A DNA stretch of 64,000 nt from Pelomonas cellulosilytica. Its GTDB lineage: Bacteria; Pseudomonadota; Gammaproteobacteria; Burkholderiales; Burkholderiaceae_C. How positions within the stretch are numbered: the stretch's first letter is position 1; the number at the start of each line of letters is the position of its first letter. A program made the position numbers and the translations under genes. Where the stretch lies: the NCBI RefSeq assembly GCF_021353265.1, contig NZ_JAJTWU010000005.1:248001-312000 (forward strand). Reading direction: 5' to 3'. The notes beneath the pieces were generated by a model. The model was not told the origin of the DNA and ran no database searches. It saw nothing but the letters and a program-made list of their open reading frames with translations. Below are positions 34,785 to 44,707 of this stretch, piece after piece.

Positions 34785-35161
34785 GCGGTGTCGTTGTCGA
34801 CACCTCCGTCTGGGTCGATCATTTCCGGCAGCCCAACGGCACCTTGATAGCGCTGCTGGTGCAGGATCGCGTGCTGATTCATCCCCTTGTGCTCGGCGAG
34901 GTGGCCTGCGGTGCCCCACCGCAGCGGAGCCAGACGCTTTCAGACCTCGAGACGCTCCAGCAGCCTCAGCAGGCGAAGTTGCAAGAGGTCCTGGCCTTCA
35001 TCGAGCGGGAACAACTGTTCGGGCTCGGGTGCGGCTGGATCGACCTGAACTTGTTGGCGTCAACGCTCATGACCCCAGGGGCTCGCCTCTGGACCGCCGA
35101 CAAACGCCTCGGCGCGCTCGCCGAGCGCTTCAGCGTTCCGTACTTGTCCCTTCGTCACTGA
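34781..35161 (+). CDS. vapC: VapC-type PIN-domain ribonuclease toxin
   Basis: A 126-residue PIN toxin. Acidic residues that hold the metal ion are Asp7 ([12 protein letters not shown]), Glu40 (LVLGEVACG), Asp88 (GWIDLNLL) and Asp107 (LWTADKRL). VapC toxins cleave tRNA or rRNA and stop translation until neutralised by VapB. The ATG overlaps the vapB stop (ATGA). Intact, of normal size. It is a third toxin-antitoxin pair in the window, here embedded in core-like genes and followed 5 nt later by a response regulator. Confidence 0.92.
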   Translation: MSGVVVDTSVWVDHFRQPNGTLIALLVQDRVLIHPLVLGEVACGAPPQRSQTLSDLETLQQPQQAKLQEVLAFIEREQLFGLGCGWIDLNLLASTLMTPGARLWTADKRLGALAERFSVPYLSLRH

Positions 35162-35166
35162 CCGCC

Positions 35167-35865
35167 ATGCCCCGGATCGCCGTCATCGAAGACGACCCCA
35201 CCACCAGCGCGCAACTCACGGGCTGGATCCGCGCCGCCCGCCCCGAGCTGGTGGTCGACCAGCATTTCGACCGCGACGCGGCGGAAGCCGCGCTGAGCTG
35301 CGAACGCTACGACCTCGTCGTGCTCGACATCGAGCTCGGCCGCGAACGCAATGCCGGCGTGGCGCTGATCAACGAGATCAACAAGCAGGGCCTGGGCACG
35401 CCGGTGCTGGTCGTGTCGGCCATGCCGGCGGCGATCTATCGCAGCATCATGAAGGCGCTGGACGCCTGGGACTACCTGCAGAAGACGACCTTCGACGAGG
35501 CCGAGTTCGTCGAGACGTTCCTGGACATCTTGCGCACCGCGCGCCTCAAGGAGCCCGCACCCAAGCCGGCCGCCAGGGCCGACGACAGCCTGCAGTTGGA
35601 CCCGCTGAAGCAGCGCACGCCGATGTGGCGCGGCCAGCGCATCAACCTGCCGCTGACGGCCCAGCGCATCCTCGCGACGCTGCATGCGCGCTCCGGCGAG
35701 GTGGTCAGTTATGAAGAGCTGTTCGACGTCGTGAAGAGCGGCCGCAACCGCGACAATGTGCGCAAGCACGTTGCCACGATCCGCGACGCCTTCCGCGACG
35801 TGGACCCGAGCTTCGATGGCATCGAGAACATCCCGATGCGCGGGTTCCGCTGGTCTGGCGGATGA
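35167..35865 (+). CDS. Response regulator with winged-helix output
   Basis: ATG 35167 gives 232 residues. The receiver (1-120) has Asp9/Asp10 (VIEDDPTT), the phospho-acceptor Asp54 (LVVLDIELG) and Lys in YLQKTTF. The C-terminal domain (about 155-232) is a winged helix of the OmpR type (LPLTAQRILATLHARSGEVV, VRKHVATIRDAFRDVDPSFD, NIPMRGFRWSG). The start is 5 nt after vapC, so read-through from vapBC is possible. The stop overlaps the kinase start (ATGA), giving a coupled two-component system. Target genes are unknown. Confidence 0.88.
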   Translation: MPRIAVIEDDPTTSAQLTGWIRAARPELVVDQHFDRDAAEAALSCERYDLVVLDIELGRERNAGVALINEINKQGLGTPVLVVSAMPAAIYRSIMKALDAWDYLQKTTFDEAEFVETFLDILRTARLKEPAPKPAARADDSLQLDPLKQRTPMWRGQRINLPLTAQRILATLHARSGEVVSYEELFDVVKSGRNRDNVRKHVATIRDAFRDVDPSFDGIENIPMRGFRWSGG

Positions 35866-37940
35866 AGCTCGGCCGCGTCGAGCTGCCTCTGCCCGACGTG
35901 CCGCGCCTCGGCGTCGCGGCCTTCCGCAACCGCATCGTCTTCCACCTCGTCTTCATCGCACTGGCGCTGGCCACGCTGGCCCTCGCGCTAGCGCTGCTGA
36001 ACGAGGAGCGCCAGCGCAATGCGCAGCGCTACGAGCAGACGTTCGCCAAGTCGCTGGGTGAGATCGTCGCGCAGCTGCGGCATCCGTCCGGCCAGCTCGC
36101 GCTGCTGAACCCCGAGCCCAGCCAGGTGGACGCCGGCTGGGTGGCACCGCGCGTGCTGCCGTTCGCGGCCATCGACTTCGACGATGCGACCAAGGCCCAG
36201 CGCGCCGTCGAGATGGCGGGCTGCGGCCTGCAATACCCCGGCGGCGCGAGCCTGTGCGCAGCGGTGGGCAGCAATGCGTACGCGGGCGGCTTCGTCTACC
36301 TCGTCGCGACGCTGGACGCACCGCCACTCGTGGCCCGCGAGCGCGGCGCGCTGGACCTGGCCGGGCTGCACCGCGTGCACATCCGCCTGCAGCAGGGCGG
36401 CAGCGAGCAGGACTGGCTGGCGCCCGTGGAGATGCTCGACGCGCAGCGCGGCCAGCTGCCCGGCTTCACGCTGGCTGGCAGCGGCAACACGACGACGCTG
36501 CCACCCAAGGCGCGGCCGCAGCGCGACTTCCGCGGCTGGGTCTGGCGCGAGGGGCCCTGCCTCGGCAAGACGGAAGCCGGCGAGCCCTGCGTGCGCCGCA
36601 CGACCGTCTCCGTACGCCTGCCTGTGGACGCTTTCCGCGAGGCGCTGTTCCGCCCCGGCGGTCCGCAATGGCCACCGGCCGACCTGCCGCGCACGGGGCT
36701 GCGGCTGGCGTTGCTGGGCCCGGATGACGCGGTGCTGTTCGACAGCGCGACGCCGGGCGCGCAGCCGCCGCTGACCCTCGCCAAGCTCGCCAGCGCGCTG
36801 GCGCCAGGCGAGACGCTGACCATCACGCGCGGCAGCAACGTCGTCGCTCTGCTGCAGGGCGCCGACGACACCACGGCGCCGCCGTCACCCTGGCTGACGA
36901 CGCTGATCCAGCACCTGCCCGCGCCCGAGGCGCCACGCACGCTGAAGGCCCGCGACACGGTGACGACACCAATGGGCCGCTTCGACGTCACGCTGGCCGG
37001 CGACCTGCAGGGGCTGGACCGGTCCTTGAGCGCCAGCGCCGCGCGGCTGGCCTGGCCGGTGGGCGCGATGCTGGCGGCCATTGCGCTGGCATGGCTCATC
37101 ATCGAGATGGGGCTGATCCGCCGCGTCGCGACACTGACCAAGCGCGCCGCCGCGCTGTCGCACCGGCTGCAGAAGCCCGAGGAGCGCTTCGAGCTGGGCA
37201 CGCTGGACGTGGCCGACCTGCGCGGGCGCGACGAGGTCGGCATCCTGGCCGGCGTGCTGACGGACCTGATGCAGCGCGTGAAGGACAGCCTGCACCGCGA
37301 GCAGCTGCGGGCCGAACGCGAGCACGACCAATGGCACGCCGTGGGACACGAGATCATGTCGCCGCTGCAGTCGCTGATGCTGCTGCACCGGTCGGACGAC
37401 GACCCCAGCCGCCGCTATGTGCAGCGCATGCAGCAGGCCGTGAAGGTACTCTACGGCCAGGCCTCACCCAGCGAGGCACTGGCCGCCGCAACGCTGGCCG
37501 TGGGCCGGCTGGACCTGGACGCCTTCCTGCGCGGCGTGGCCGAGAACGCGGCCTATGCCGGCATTGCCGGCGTGGCCTACACGCCCGCGGCAGAGCCGGT
37601 GTGGGTGCAGGCCGACGAATACCCGCTGGAAGACGCCATCACGCATGTGCTGACCAACGCCGACCGTTATCGCGTGCCCGGCACGCCCGTCACGCTGGCG
37701 CTGCGACTGGACGGTGACATGGCCGCCGTCGACATCCACAACCAGGGTCCGCAGATCGCCGAAGACCAGCTCGCGCGCATCTTCGACTACGGCGTAAGCG
37801 ATGCCGAACCGCAGGACGGCCAGCGCCGCGGCCAGGGGCTGTTCGTGGCCAAGACGTATCTCGCCAAGATGGGCGGCAGCATCGCCGCGCGGAATGCGGA
37901 CGATGGCGTCGTGTTCCAGCTCGCGCTCAGGCGCGCCTGA
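35862..37940 (+). CDS. Membrane sensor histidine kinase
   Basis: A 692-residue kinase. TM1 is IVFHLVFIALALATLALALA (about 25-45) and TM2 LAWPVGAMLAAIALAWLII (about 392-412), enclosing a large periplasmic domain of about 340 residues, with four Cys (CGLQ, LCAA, PCLGK, PCVRR) that may pair. A HAMP-like linker follows. The phospho-acceptor is His496 in HAVGHEIMSPLQSLMLL. The HATPase has an N-box ITHVLTNADRYRVPG and a G-box GQRRGQGLFVAKTYLAKM. It is a divergent core (N-box Asn/Asp changed from the usual NAxKY). It pairs with the response regulator encoded immediately before. Confidence 0.88.
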   Translation: MKLGRVELPLPDVPRLGVAAFRNRIVFHLVFIALALATLALALALLNEERQRNAQRYEQTFAKSLGEIVAQLRHPSGQLALLNPEPSQVDAGWVAPRVLPFAAIDFDDATKAQRAVEMAGCGLQYPGGASLCAAVGSNAYAGGFVYLVATLDAPPLVARERGALDLAGLHRVHIRLQQGGSEQDWLAPVEMLDAQRGQLPGFTLAGSGNTTTLPPKARPQRDFRGWVWREGPCLGKTEAGEPCVRRTTVSVRLPVDAFREALFRPGGPQWPPADLPRTGLRLALLGPDDAVLFDSATPGAQPPLTLAKLASALAPGETLTITRGSNVVALLQGADDTTAPPSPWLTTLIQHLPAPEAPRTLKARDTVTTPMGRFDVTLAGDLQGLDRSLSASAARLAWPVGAMLAAIALAWLIIEMGLIRRVATLTKRAAALSHRLQKPEERFELGTLDVADLRGRDEVGILAGVLTDLMQRVKDSLHREQLRAEREHDQWHAVGHEIMSPLQSLMLLHRSDDDPSRRYVQRMQQAVKVLYGQASPSEALAAATLAVGRLDLDAFLRGVAENAAYAGIAGVAYTPAAEPVWVQADEYPLEDAITHVLTNADRYRVPGTPVTLALRLDGDMAAVDIHNQGPQIAEDQLARIFDYGVSDAEPQDGQRRGQGLFVAKTYLAKMGGSIAARNADDGVVFQLALRRA

Positions 37941-37947
37941 CCAGGCG

Positions 37948-38301
37948 TCAAGCGCCGCGGCGGATGCGGCCGAGCAGCTCCCGCGCCGCCAGCTCCGACG
38001 TCAGCGACATCTCCAGCGGCGCCCGCACCAAGCCGGCGTGGCCGTACTGCAGGTTCTCGTAGACCTCGGCGGCGGCGGGAAAGTGGTCCAGCAGGCCCGG
38101 CAGCGCTTCGTGGCCCTGGTGCTCGCGCAGCTCGCCCATGAGCTTCTCGGCCAGCAGGCGGTACTGATGCGGGTCGACGGCCTGGTGCTCCACGCTTTCG
38201 AGCAACTGCGCGAGGCGCACGAGCGACAGCAGTTCGGCGGGGACGGCAAGGCGGACGACGGGCGGCACGGGAGGGCTCCTGAAAGTCGATGATCCCCACA
38301 T
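37948..38301 (-). CDS. Conserved hypothetical protein
   Basis: A 117-residue protein from ATG 38301, convergent with the kinase gene. It is predicted helical: LAVPAELLSLVRLAQLLESV, HQYRLLAEKLMGELREHQGH and VYENLQYGHAGLVRAPLEMS. No signal peptide or catalytic motif is seen. A later GTG start cannot be excluded. It diverges from the YkgJ-type gene with 57 nt between. I do not recognise the family, but codon use is normal. Confidence 0.6.
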   Translation of the reverse strand: MWGSSTFRSPPVPPVVRLAVPAELLSLVRLAQLLESVEHQAVDPHQYRLLAEKLMGELREHQGHEALPGLLDHFPAAAEVYENLQYGHAGLVRAPLEMSLTSELAARELLGRIRRGA

Positions 38302-38358
38302 GCCGCCGCCTCCGGCGGATTCAAGAGCCGGCGCGATGACGCTTGCACAATCGCCGCC

Positions 38359-38724
38359 ATGAGCACCGCCGATCTCGACTGCCAGCGCTGCGGGGCCTGC
38401 TGCGCCGTCTTCCGCGTGTCCTTCTACTGGGCGGAGGCCGACGACGCGCCGGGCGGCACGGTGCCTGCAGCGCTGACGCGGCCGGTGGGCAAGCTGCACC
38501 GCTGCATGGCCGGCACCGAGGCGCGGCCTGTGCGCTGCATCGCCCTGCAGGGCGAGGTGGGGCAGTCGGTCAGCTGCGGCATCTACGAACAGCGTTCCAG
38601 CACCTGCCGCGGCGTGCAGCCGGGCGACGAGCAATGCCTGAAGGCGCGGTCGGCGCATGGGCTTGAAACGCCTGCTTCCGCCGCCAGATCGACAGGCCTT
38701 GCAGCTGCTTCGGCTCACCGATGA
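38359..38724 (+). CDS. YkgJ-family cysteine cluster protein
   Basis: A 121-residue protein with the CxxCxxCC signature at the N-terminus (LDCQRCGACCAVFRVSFYWA), then PVRCIALQGEVG, VSCGIYEQRSSTCRGVQPGD. This is the zinc- or iron-binding cluster pattern of the YkgJ family (UPF0153). The function is uncertain; members may be metal carriers. The stop overlaps the next gene's start (ATGA at 38721-38724), so the two are coupled. Confidence 0.9.
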   Translation: MSTADLDCQRCGACCAVFRVSFYWAEADDAPGGTVPAALTRPVGKLHRCMAGTEARPVRCIALQGEVGQSVSCGIYEQRSSTCRGVQPGDEQCLKARSAHGLETPASAARSTGLAAASAHR

Positions 38725-39863
38725 AATCCCTCGGCAAACGCGCCTCTGGCCTGCGCCTCGAACGCATGCGGGCGTCCCCACGCTACCGCGTCACGGACCG
38801 CGGCGAGGGCTTCCACAACGTTCATCCCATCCTGCCCGGCCTGCGTGACCACACGGAGCGGCCGTCGGTGGGTGACTTCCTGCGCGGGGGCGACCGCCGC
38901 AAGCCGGCCGGGCCGCTGCCCTCGCTCGACCCGCGCGACGCCTGGCTCAAGCCCGCCGGCAGCGGCCTGCGCGCCACGTGGCTGGGCCACTCCACGGTGA
39001 TGATCGAGATCGACGGGCTGCGCGTGCTGACCGACCCGGTCTGGGGCAAGCGGGCGTCGCCGTCGCAGCTGGCCGGGCCGAGGCGCTTCCAGCCTGTGCC
39101 GCTCGCGCTGAAGGCGCTGCCGCCACTGGACGCCGTCGTCATCTCACATGACCATTACGATCACCTGGACCTCGGCACGATCCGCGAGCTGGTGACGCTA
39201 CAGGAGGTGCCCTTCATCACGTCGCTGGGCGTCGGCGCCCACCTGCAGGCCTGGGGCGTGCCGGCCGAGCGCATCGTCGAGCTGGACTGGTGGGAGCACT
39301 GGCAGGCACCAGCGGCCGAGCTGCGCATCCACGCCGCGCCGTCGCAGCACTTCTCGGGCCGGTCGATGACGGACCGCAACGCGACACTGTGGTCGTCCCA
39401 AGTCATCGAGACGCCGAAGCACCGCGTGTTCTTCAGCGGCGACACGGGGCTGACGCCCGAGTACGCCGCCATCCGCCAGCGCTTCGGGCCGTTCGACCTC
39501 GTCATGCTGGAGGTGGGCGCCTTCCACCCCTCGTGGGGCGACATCCACCTCGGCCCCGACAATGCGCTGAAGGCGCTGCAATACCTCGGCGGCGGCGCCT
39601 TCCTGCCGGTGCACTGGGGCACGTTCTCGCTGGCACTGCACGACTGGGACGAGCCGGCCGAGACGCTGCTGCAGCTGGGGCCGCGGCAGGGCGCCCAGCT
39701 GTTGATGCCGCGCCTCGGCGAGGCCATGGAGCCGGAACATGGCGAGCGGCTGGCGCCGTGGTGGCGGGAGGCCGGTGGCACGAAGGCCGACCGGGCCGTG
39801 CACACCGGTGACGCTGGCCCAGCGAGAGGGCTGCCCAAGCCCGCGCCCTGGCCGCTGGACTGA
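38721..39863 (+). CDS. MBL-fold hydrolase (NAPE-PLD/UlaG-like)
   Basis: A 380-residue metallo-beta-lactamase-fold enzyme. The metal motif HxHxDH is at His143-His148 (ISHDHYDHLDL). Other ligands are expected in AAPSQHFSGRS, FFSGDTGLTPEY and LPVHWGTFSLALHDWDEP. The N-terminal part (WLGHSTVMIEIDGLRVLTDP) and the long GPRRFQPVPLALKAL loop match the RomA/NAPE-phospholipase D-like group, which hydrolyses phosphodiester or lactone bonds. There is no signal peptide, so it is cytoplasmic. Substrate unknown. Confidence 0.92.
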   Translation: MKSLGKRASGLRLERMRASPRYRVTDRGEGFHNVHPILPGLRDHTERPSVGDFLRGGDRRKPAGPLPSLDPRDAWLKPAGSGLRATWLGHSTVMIEIDGLRVLTDPVWGKRASPSQLAGPRRFQPVPLALKALPPLDAVVISHDHYDHLDLGTIRELVTLQEVPFITSLGVGAHLQAWGVPAERIVELDWWEHWQAPAAELRIHAAPSQHFSGRSMTDRNATLWSSQVIETPKHRVFFSGDTGLTPEYAAIRQRFGPFDLVMLEVGAFHPSWGDIHLGPDNALKALQYLGGGAFLPVHWGTFSLALHDWDEPAETLLQLGPRQGAQLLMPRLGEAMEPEHGERLAPWWREAGGTKADRAVHTGDAGPARGLPKPAPWPLD

Positions 39864-39898
39864 ACGCCAGCGGCCGGATGACCTGCCGATGTCGCCCC

Positions 39899-42580
39899 CT
39901 AGAGCCGGGCCTCGTTTGCCCGGTACCACGCCGCCGCCTGCCCGCGCGACGCCAGAGCCAGCTTGTCGAGGATGTTGGCCACGTGGCGCTTGACGGTGTG
40001 GGGGCTGAGGTCCAGCTGCCGGGCGATGAGCTTGTTGCTGTCGCCCTCGGCGATGCGCTGCAGCACCTCCAGCTCGCGCTCGCTCAACGGATGCACGGCC
40101 AGGCCGCGCACGGCGGGCGCCGGGGCTTCGCGCTCGGCGGCCGGGCGCGCTCCGCGCAGGCCTTCGCTGAGCGCCAGCCAGCGCTGCAGCACCGCGAGGC
40201 CGCGGCCGTCCAGCGCGCCGCGCCAGTCGGCGCCCACCAGCGCACGCAGCACGCTGGCGCCGGTCAGCAGCACGCCGCCCAACTCGTCGCGGCCCTGGGC
40301 GCCGAGCAGCGGGGCTAGCGCCCGCGCCGCTGCGGGCGCATCGCCGGCGCTGAGCTCGGCCTGCGCGAGCAGCAGGCAGGCGGTGGCATGCAGGCCGAAG
40401 CTGTCGATCTCGTGCGCCACGGCCGCGGCAGGGCGCAGGGCCTGCAGCGCGGCGTCGAGCCGGCCGTCGCGCAGCGCGAACTGCGCGCCCACCGCGGCGC
40501 GCGCATGCGCCAGATAGGGCCACTCCTGCGCGGCGGGCGTGCGCAGCAGCTCGCCGTACATGCAGCCGGCCGTGTCCCAGTCCTCCAGGCCGGCGGCCAT
40601 GCGCGCCTGCATGTAGAGGTAGACACCGCGCCAGGTGCCGCGCCGCTGCGGGTCGCCGTCGACATCGGCCAGCACCTCCACGCCCAGCGCACGGAAGGGT
40701 TCGACGTCGCCACGCAACGCATGCCGCACGGCGCGGAACGCGAGGATGGGGATGCGCAGGTTGCGCGGCTCCCCGAGCCAGCGGTTGTCGCCGTCCACCT
40801 CGGCGAAGCGGGCCTCGGCCGCATCGAGCTCGCCGCGCCACATCAGCAGCCAGGCGTCCAGGATGTTGGCCACGGCGCGCAGCGGCGCATGGCCGTCGCC
40901 GGCCACCGCGCGCGCCATGGAGACGTACTGCGCCAGCGCGGCGTTCATGCCAGCACGGCCGATGAGCATGAAGTGCGGCGCACAGCTGAACCACAGCGAC
41001 GGCGGTGCGCCGTTGGCGAGGATGTCTACGAGGTGGCGCACGCAGCTGGCCGGCCCGTCCGCGGGGCCCAGCGCGCCGGTGGACCAGTAGCGCCCCACCT
41101 GCACCTGCGCCTGCAAGGCCAGCACCGGCGGCAGCGGTCCGATGGCCTCCAGCTCGGCGCGGCCGTCGTCGACACGGCCGGTGGCCGTCAGCGCCAGCGC
41201 GTTGAAGGCGCGGGCCTGGGCCAGCGGCCCGGCCTCGCCGGCGCGCTCGAAGCCGTCCACGGCGCATTGCATGGCCTCCTGCATCGTGCGCCACGCAAAG
41301 CCCGGAAAGGCCACCAACCCGCGCACCAGTGCCAGGCGGGGCGACGTGGCCTGGCGCTCGGGCGGGAACTGTTCGGCCAGCCGCAGCGCCTGCGCGCCGC
41401 CACCCTGGGGCAGCAGGCCCGGCGTGGCGTCGACCAGTTGCCGCTCGGCGGCGTCCCAGTCGCCCGCCTGCAGCATGTAGGCGATGCGGCGCAGCGGGTC
41501 GGTCTCGCCGGCAGCGGCCCGCCGCAGCAACTCGCACCAGGCCTCGGGCTGCTCGCGGCGCAGTCGGTCCTGCAGGAAGTCGCGAAACAGGTCGTGCAGC
41601 TTCAACGTCAGTTCGTCGCCCACGTCCAGCACGCTGGCGAACAGACCGCGACGCTCGATGTCCTCCAGCCGCTGCAGCGCGCGCGGGTCCTGCGCGACCG
41701 CGGCGCAGCGGCTGGCGCGCAGCTCGTGCAACACCGACACCTGGAGCAGGAACTCCCGCAGCTCGGCCGGCAGCGTGGCGAAGATCTCTTCGGCCAGGTA
41801 AGCGAAGACCAGGCGCTGCGCCTCGCCGCCCGGCGCGCTGCCGGCGCGGCCGGTGGACAGACACAGCCGCAGGCCCGCGGGCCAGCCTTCGGTGCGCGCC
41901 AGCAGCTCATCACCGGCGGGCGCCGCCACGCCGGGCTGGCCCAGCAGGTCGCGCAGCGCCTGGATCTCAGCCGGCACAAACGCCAGCACCGGCTGGCGAA
42001 ACTCGCTGAGCTCGCCGCGCACGCGCAGCCGGGCCAGCGCCAGCGGCGGGTCCACCCGGGTGGCCAGGGCCAGCGTCCACGGCGGCGGCAGCTGCTGGGC
42101 CAGCATGTCCAGCAGCTCGAAGGCGGGCGCCTCGCGCACGCGGTGCAGGTCGTCCAGCACCAGCACGCCATGCGGCACGTCGGCTGCTGCCAGCGCGTTG
42201 AGCAGCTCGTCAGCCACGCGGCGCAGGTGGGCGGGTTGCATGGCCATCGCGGCCAGCGCGTCAGGGTCGATGCGCCAGGGCAGGTCGAACGGGTCCAGCG
42301 CTGCCAGCAGGCAGCCCAACAGGCGGGGCACGTCGTCGTCTTCGTCCAGCGACACCCAGGCCAGCGCAGCGCCCGCCGGCAGCCGCGCGACGGCGCGGGC
42401 CAGCGCGACCGTCTTGCCCCAACCGGCCGGCGCGCACAGCAGAGTGACGCCGCCATGGGTCAGTGCCTGCGCGATGTCGTCCTCCAGGCGCGAACGGTCC
42501 ACCAAGCCGCCGCGCAACAGCGGGCGGCGGATCTTCGTGACAGGGAAGCTCGGACGGGTGGGCGCGTCGGCTGCGGCCAT
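39899..42580 (-). CDS. MalT-like LuxR-family transcriptional regulator
   Basis: An 893-residue STAND-type regulator. The N-terminal NTPase domain has Walker A APAGWGKT (50-57) and Walker [11 protein letters not shown]; a helical winged region and TPR-like superhelix follow (about 300-800). The C-terminal LuxR helix-turn-helix is [40 protein letters not shown]. Such proteins are activated by ATP and an inducer bound to the superhelix. No transporter or enzyme is adjacent that would suggest the inducer. The gene is convergent with the MBL hydrolase. Confidence 0.92.
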   Translation of the reverse strand: MAAADAPTRPSFPVTKIRRPLLRGGLVDRSRLEDDIAQALTHGGVTLLCAPAGWGKTVALARAVARLPAGAALAWVSLDEDDDVPRLLGCLLAALDPFDLPWRIDPDALAAMAMQPAHLRRVADELLNALAAADVPHGVLVLDDLHRVREAPAFELLDMLAQQLPPPWTLALATRVDPPLALARLRVRGELSEFRQPVLAFVPAEIQALRDLLGQPGVAAPAGDELLARTEGWPAGLRLCLSTGRAGSAPGGEAQRLVFAYLAEEIFATLPAELREFLLQVSVLHELRASRCAAVAQDPRALQRLEDIERRGLFASVLDVGDELTLKLHDLFRDFLQDRLRREQPEAWCELLRRAAAGETDPLRRIAYMLQAGDWDAAERQLVDATPGLLPQGGGAQALRLAEQFPPERQATSPRLALVRGLVAFPGFAWRTMQEAMQCAVDGFERAGEAGPLAQARAFNALALTATGRVDDGRAELEAIGPLPPVLALQAQVQVGRYWSTGALGPADGPASCVRHLVDILANGAPPSLWFSCAPHFMLIGRAGMNAALAQYVSMARAVAGDGHAPLRAVANILDAWLLMWRGELDAAEARFAEVDGDNRWLGEPRNLRIPILAFRAVRHALRGDVEPFRALGVEVLADVDGDPQRRGTWRGVYLYMQARMAAGLEDWDTAGCMYGELLRTPAAQEWPYLAHARAAVGAQFALRDGRLDAALQALRPAAAVAHEIDSFGLHATACLLLAQAELSAGDAPAAARALAPLLGAQGRDELGGVLLTGASVLRALVGADWRGALDGRGLAVLQRWLALSEGLRGARPAAEREAPAPAVRGLAVHPLSERELEVLQRIAEGDSNKLIARQLDLSPHTVKRHVANILDKLALASRGQAAAWYRANEARL

Positions 42581-42643
42581 GGTGGCGCGGATTATGGTGG
42601 CGCGCTGCCTTTTTTTGCAGCAGGTGTTGCGCGCTCCTCGCGG

Positions 42644-43330
42644 TTAGCGCCGGTCCGCCAGCGCGACTTGCACGGCTGCCCAGCGCGCCGGGACCGAGAG
42701 CGCCTCGACATCGGCCATCAGCGCCTGGAACGCCTCGTCCGGCGCCATGCGGCGCGCCAGCGCCAACAGGCCTGCCAGCTCGCGCGGCGCCAGCGCTTGG
42801 CTCATCCACCGCACCAGCAGCCGCAGCAGCCGCGGCTCCGACGCCGCCAGCAGCTGCTGCTGGAGCGCGCGCAGTTCGTCGTCGCTGTACAGCTGCCACA
42901 GCACCGGGTTGAGTTCAGCTTCCTCCCGGGCCATGTGGACCAGCTGCTCGGCCGCCACCGCGCAGAAGCGCTGATAGAGCCAGTGCAGTTGCGTGCCGCG
43001 CGACGCCGGCCCGGCACGGCGCAGGTGCTGCACGTCGTCCTGCAGGTCGGTCAGCGATTCGCGCGACCGGGCATGCTCGTCGCCCAGTGCCTGCGCCGCC
43101 CCGGGCCGGCGTGCCTCGATGGCGACATGGAACCAGTGGTTCTCCTGCCGCTGATGTTCCAGCAGCAGCGTCAGCAGGTCGTCGGCGCCGTCCAGCGCGG
43201 CGGCCAGCGCTGCGTCGTCGGCCGGGTCGGCCTGGCCGAGGGCCTGCACGGTGCCGAACAGGGCGGCTCGCAGGCCCTTGTGGATGAAGCGGTAGGGGTC
43301 GTGGCGCGGGGTGCGCGGCGCGGGGGTCAT
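42644..43330 (-). CDS. Hemerythrin HHE-domain protein
   Basis: ATG 43330 (MTPAPRTPRHDPYRFIHKGL) gives 228 residues. Candidate iron ligands are His10/His17, His59 and Glu63 (EHQRQENHWFHVA) and a later HMAREEAELNPVLW. The four-helix bundle layout fits HHE-domain proteins that bind a di-iron centre and sense or handle oxygen, NO or iron. Cytoplasmic. It lies next to, but is not obviously part of, the arsenic operon. Confidence 0.82.
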   Translation of the reverse strand: MTPAPRTPRHDPYRFIHKGLRAALFGTVQALGQADPADDAALAAALDGADDLLTLLLEHQRQENHWFHVAIEARRPGAAQALGDEHARSRESLTDLQDDVQHLRRAGPASRGTQLHWLYQRFCAVAAEQLVHMAREEAELNPVLWQLYSDDELRALQQQLLAASEPRLLRLLVRWMSQALAPRELAGLLALARRMAPDEAFQALMADVEALSVPARWAAVQVALADRR

Positions 43331-43459
43331 GAAGAGAAGGTCCTGGGGCTTGACGGGACCAGTGTTGCCCCACGCTGGGGCAGCGCCATCGCCCAAAGGA
43401 GCCATTGGCCATCGCCGGCCGCACGCCGCGTGATTTGTGTCATGCCCGGGGCGGGGGTG

Positions 43460-44011
43460 TCAGCCGCGGGATGGGGTGCGTTCGGCAAACGACCGCGGCA
43501 CGGTCGGCTCTTCCTCCAGCGGTCGCAACGTCTTCTGCCACCAGCCGACGTCGCGCCAGGCGCCGTGCTTGAACCCGACATCACGGAAGACGCCCAGCGA
43601 CATGAAGCCCATCGCCTCGTGCAGGCCCACGCTGCCCGCATTGGGCAGCGCGATGCCGGCGAACGCCTGGCAGTAGCCCAGGTCGGCCAGCAAGGGCAGC
43701 AGCTCACCGTAGAGCGCGCGGCCCACGCCCTGGCCGCGGCGGTCCTCGCGGACGTAGACGGTCGTGTCCACCGACCACTGGTAGGCCGTGCGCTCGCGGT
43801 GCCTGCCGGCATAGGCATAACCGACGACACGGCCGACCGCGTCCTCGGCCACCAGCCACGGCAGCGCGGGGAGCGTCTTCACGACGCGGGCAGCCATCTC
43901 GGCCGCATCGGGTGGCTCGGTCTCGAAGGAGATGGCCGTGTGCTGGACGACGGGCGCGTAGATGGCCGCAAGCGCAGCGGCATCGGCAGGCGTGACGGTG
44001 CGGATCTTCAT
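43460..44011 (-). CDS. arsN: GNAT acetyltransferase, ArsN/phosphinothricin-acetyltransferase type
   Basis: ATG 44011 gives 183 residues: MKIRTVTPADAAALAAIYAP, VVQHTAISFETEPPDAAEMA, WLVAEDAVGRVVGYAYAG, and the acetyl-CoA loop EDRRGQGVGRALYGELL. This is the PPT/bar-like GNAT subgroup. It is the last gene of the arsenic operon, 31 nt after the aquaporin. ArsN1 enzymes of such operons acetylate arsinothricin (and phosphinothricin), so that is the most likely role; a general PPT acetyltransferase is possible. Confidence 0.82.
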   Translation of the reverse strand: MKIRTVTPADAAALAAIYAPVVQHTAISFETEPPDAAEMAARVVKTLPALPWLVAEDAVGRVVGYAYAGRHRERTAYQWSVDTTVYVREDRRGQGVGRALYGELLPLLADLGYCQAFAGIALPNAGSVGLHEAMGFMSLGVFRDVGFKHGAWRDVGWWQKTLRPLEEEPTVPRSFAERTPSRG

Positions 44012-44042
44012 GGCGCCAGCCTCGGGCCGACGACGGCGGCTG

Positions 44043-44705
44043 TCAACGGTCCATCGCGGCCTCGGGCGCCGCCAACCAGCGGGCGACGCCCGCGGCCAGC
44101 GCGGCGCCAAGCAGCTCCGCCACGACGAAGCCTGGCGCGCTGGCCGGCGCGATGCCGGCAAAGCTGTCGCTGACCATGCGGCCCACGACGGCGGCCGGGT
44201 TGGCGAAGGAGGTGGACGCGGTGAACCAATATGCCGCACCGATGTAGGCCGCGACCATGGCGGCCACGCGAGATTCGGGCGCGCGCAGGATGACCAGCAG
44301 CAGCCCGAACGTGGCGACCGCCTCGGCGATCCACTGCCCCGCGCCGCCGCGCACCTTCGTGGACCACTGCAGAAGGTTCATGTCGAACATTGCATGGGCC
44401 AGCCAGGCGCCCAGCACCGCGCCGCCCAGTTGCGCGGCGACATAGGGCAGCAGCGCCGCCGCCGGCAGCGCGCCGCGCCAGGCCATGACGGCACTGACGG
44501 CCGGGTTGAAGTGCGCCCCGCTGATGGGCCCGAACACCTCGATGAGCACGTAGAGCCCGCCGACCGTGGCCAGCGTGTTGGCCAGCAGCGCCAGCGCGAC
44601 GTTGCCGCCGGCCAGCCGCTCGGCCATGACGCCGGACCCGATGACGATGGCCAGCAGCCAGGCCGTGCCCAGCGCCTCCGCCGCCACGCGGCGCGCCAGC
44701 GCCAC
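44043..44705 (-). CDS. aqpS: MIP-family aquaglyceroporin of the arsenic operon (AqpS-like)
   Basis: Start GTG 44705 follows the arsC stop by 2 nt, giving 220 residues (MALARRVAAEALGTAWLLAI). Six membrane segments and two NPA boxes are seen (HFNPAVS, residues 67-69; SFANPAAVVGR, 169-171 with Arg176). The protein belongs to the MIP family; in ars operons such channels release arsenite downhill after arsenate reduction, replacing an ArsB pump. No ArsB or ACR3 gene is present here, which fits that role. Confidence 0.87.
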   Translation of the reverse strand: MALARRVAAEALGTAWLLAIVIGSGVMAERLAGGNVALALLANTLATVGGLYVLIEVFGPISGAHFNPAVSAVMAWRGALPAAALLPYVAAQLGGAVLGAWLAHAMFDMNLLQWSTKVRGGAGQWIAEAVATFGLLLVILRAPESRVAAMVAAYIGAAYWFTASTSFANPAAVVGRMVSDSFAGIAPASAPGFVVAELLGAALAAGVARWLAAPEAAMDR

Positions 44706-44707
44706 GC

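Noticed and set aside
40388-44173. Plus-strand frame of 1261 codons across the LuxR, hemerythrin and GNAT genes
   Set aside because: Antisense shadow of several real minus-strand genes; Arg/Gln/His-rich with no domain.
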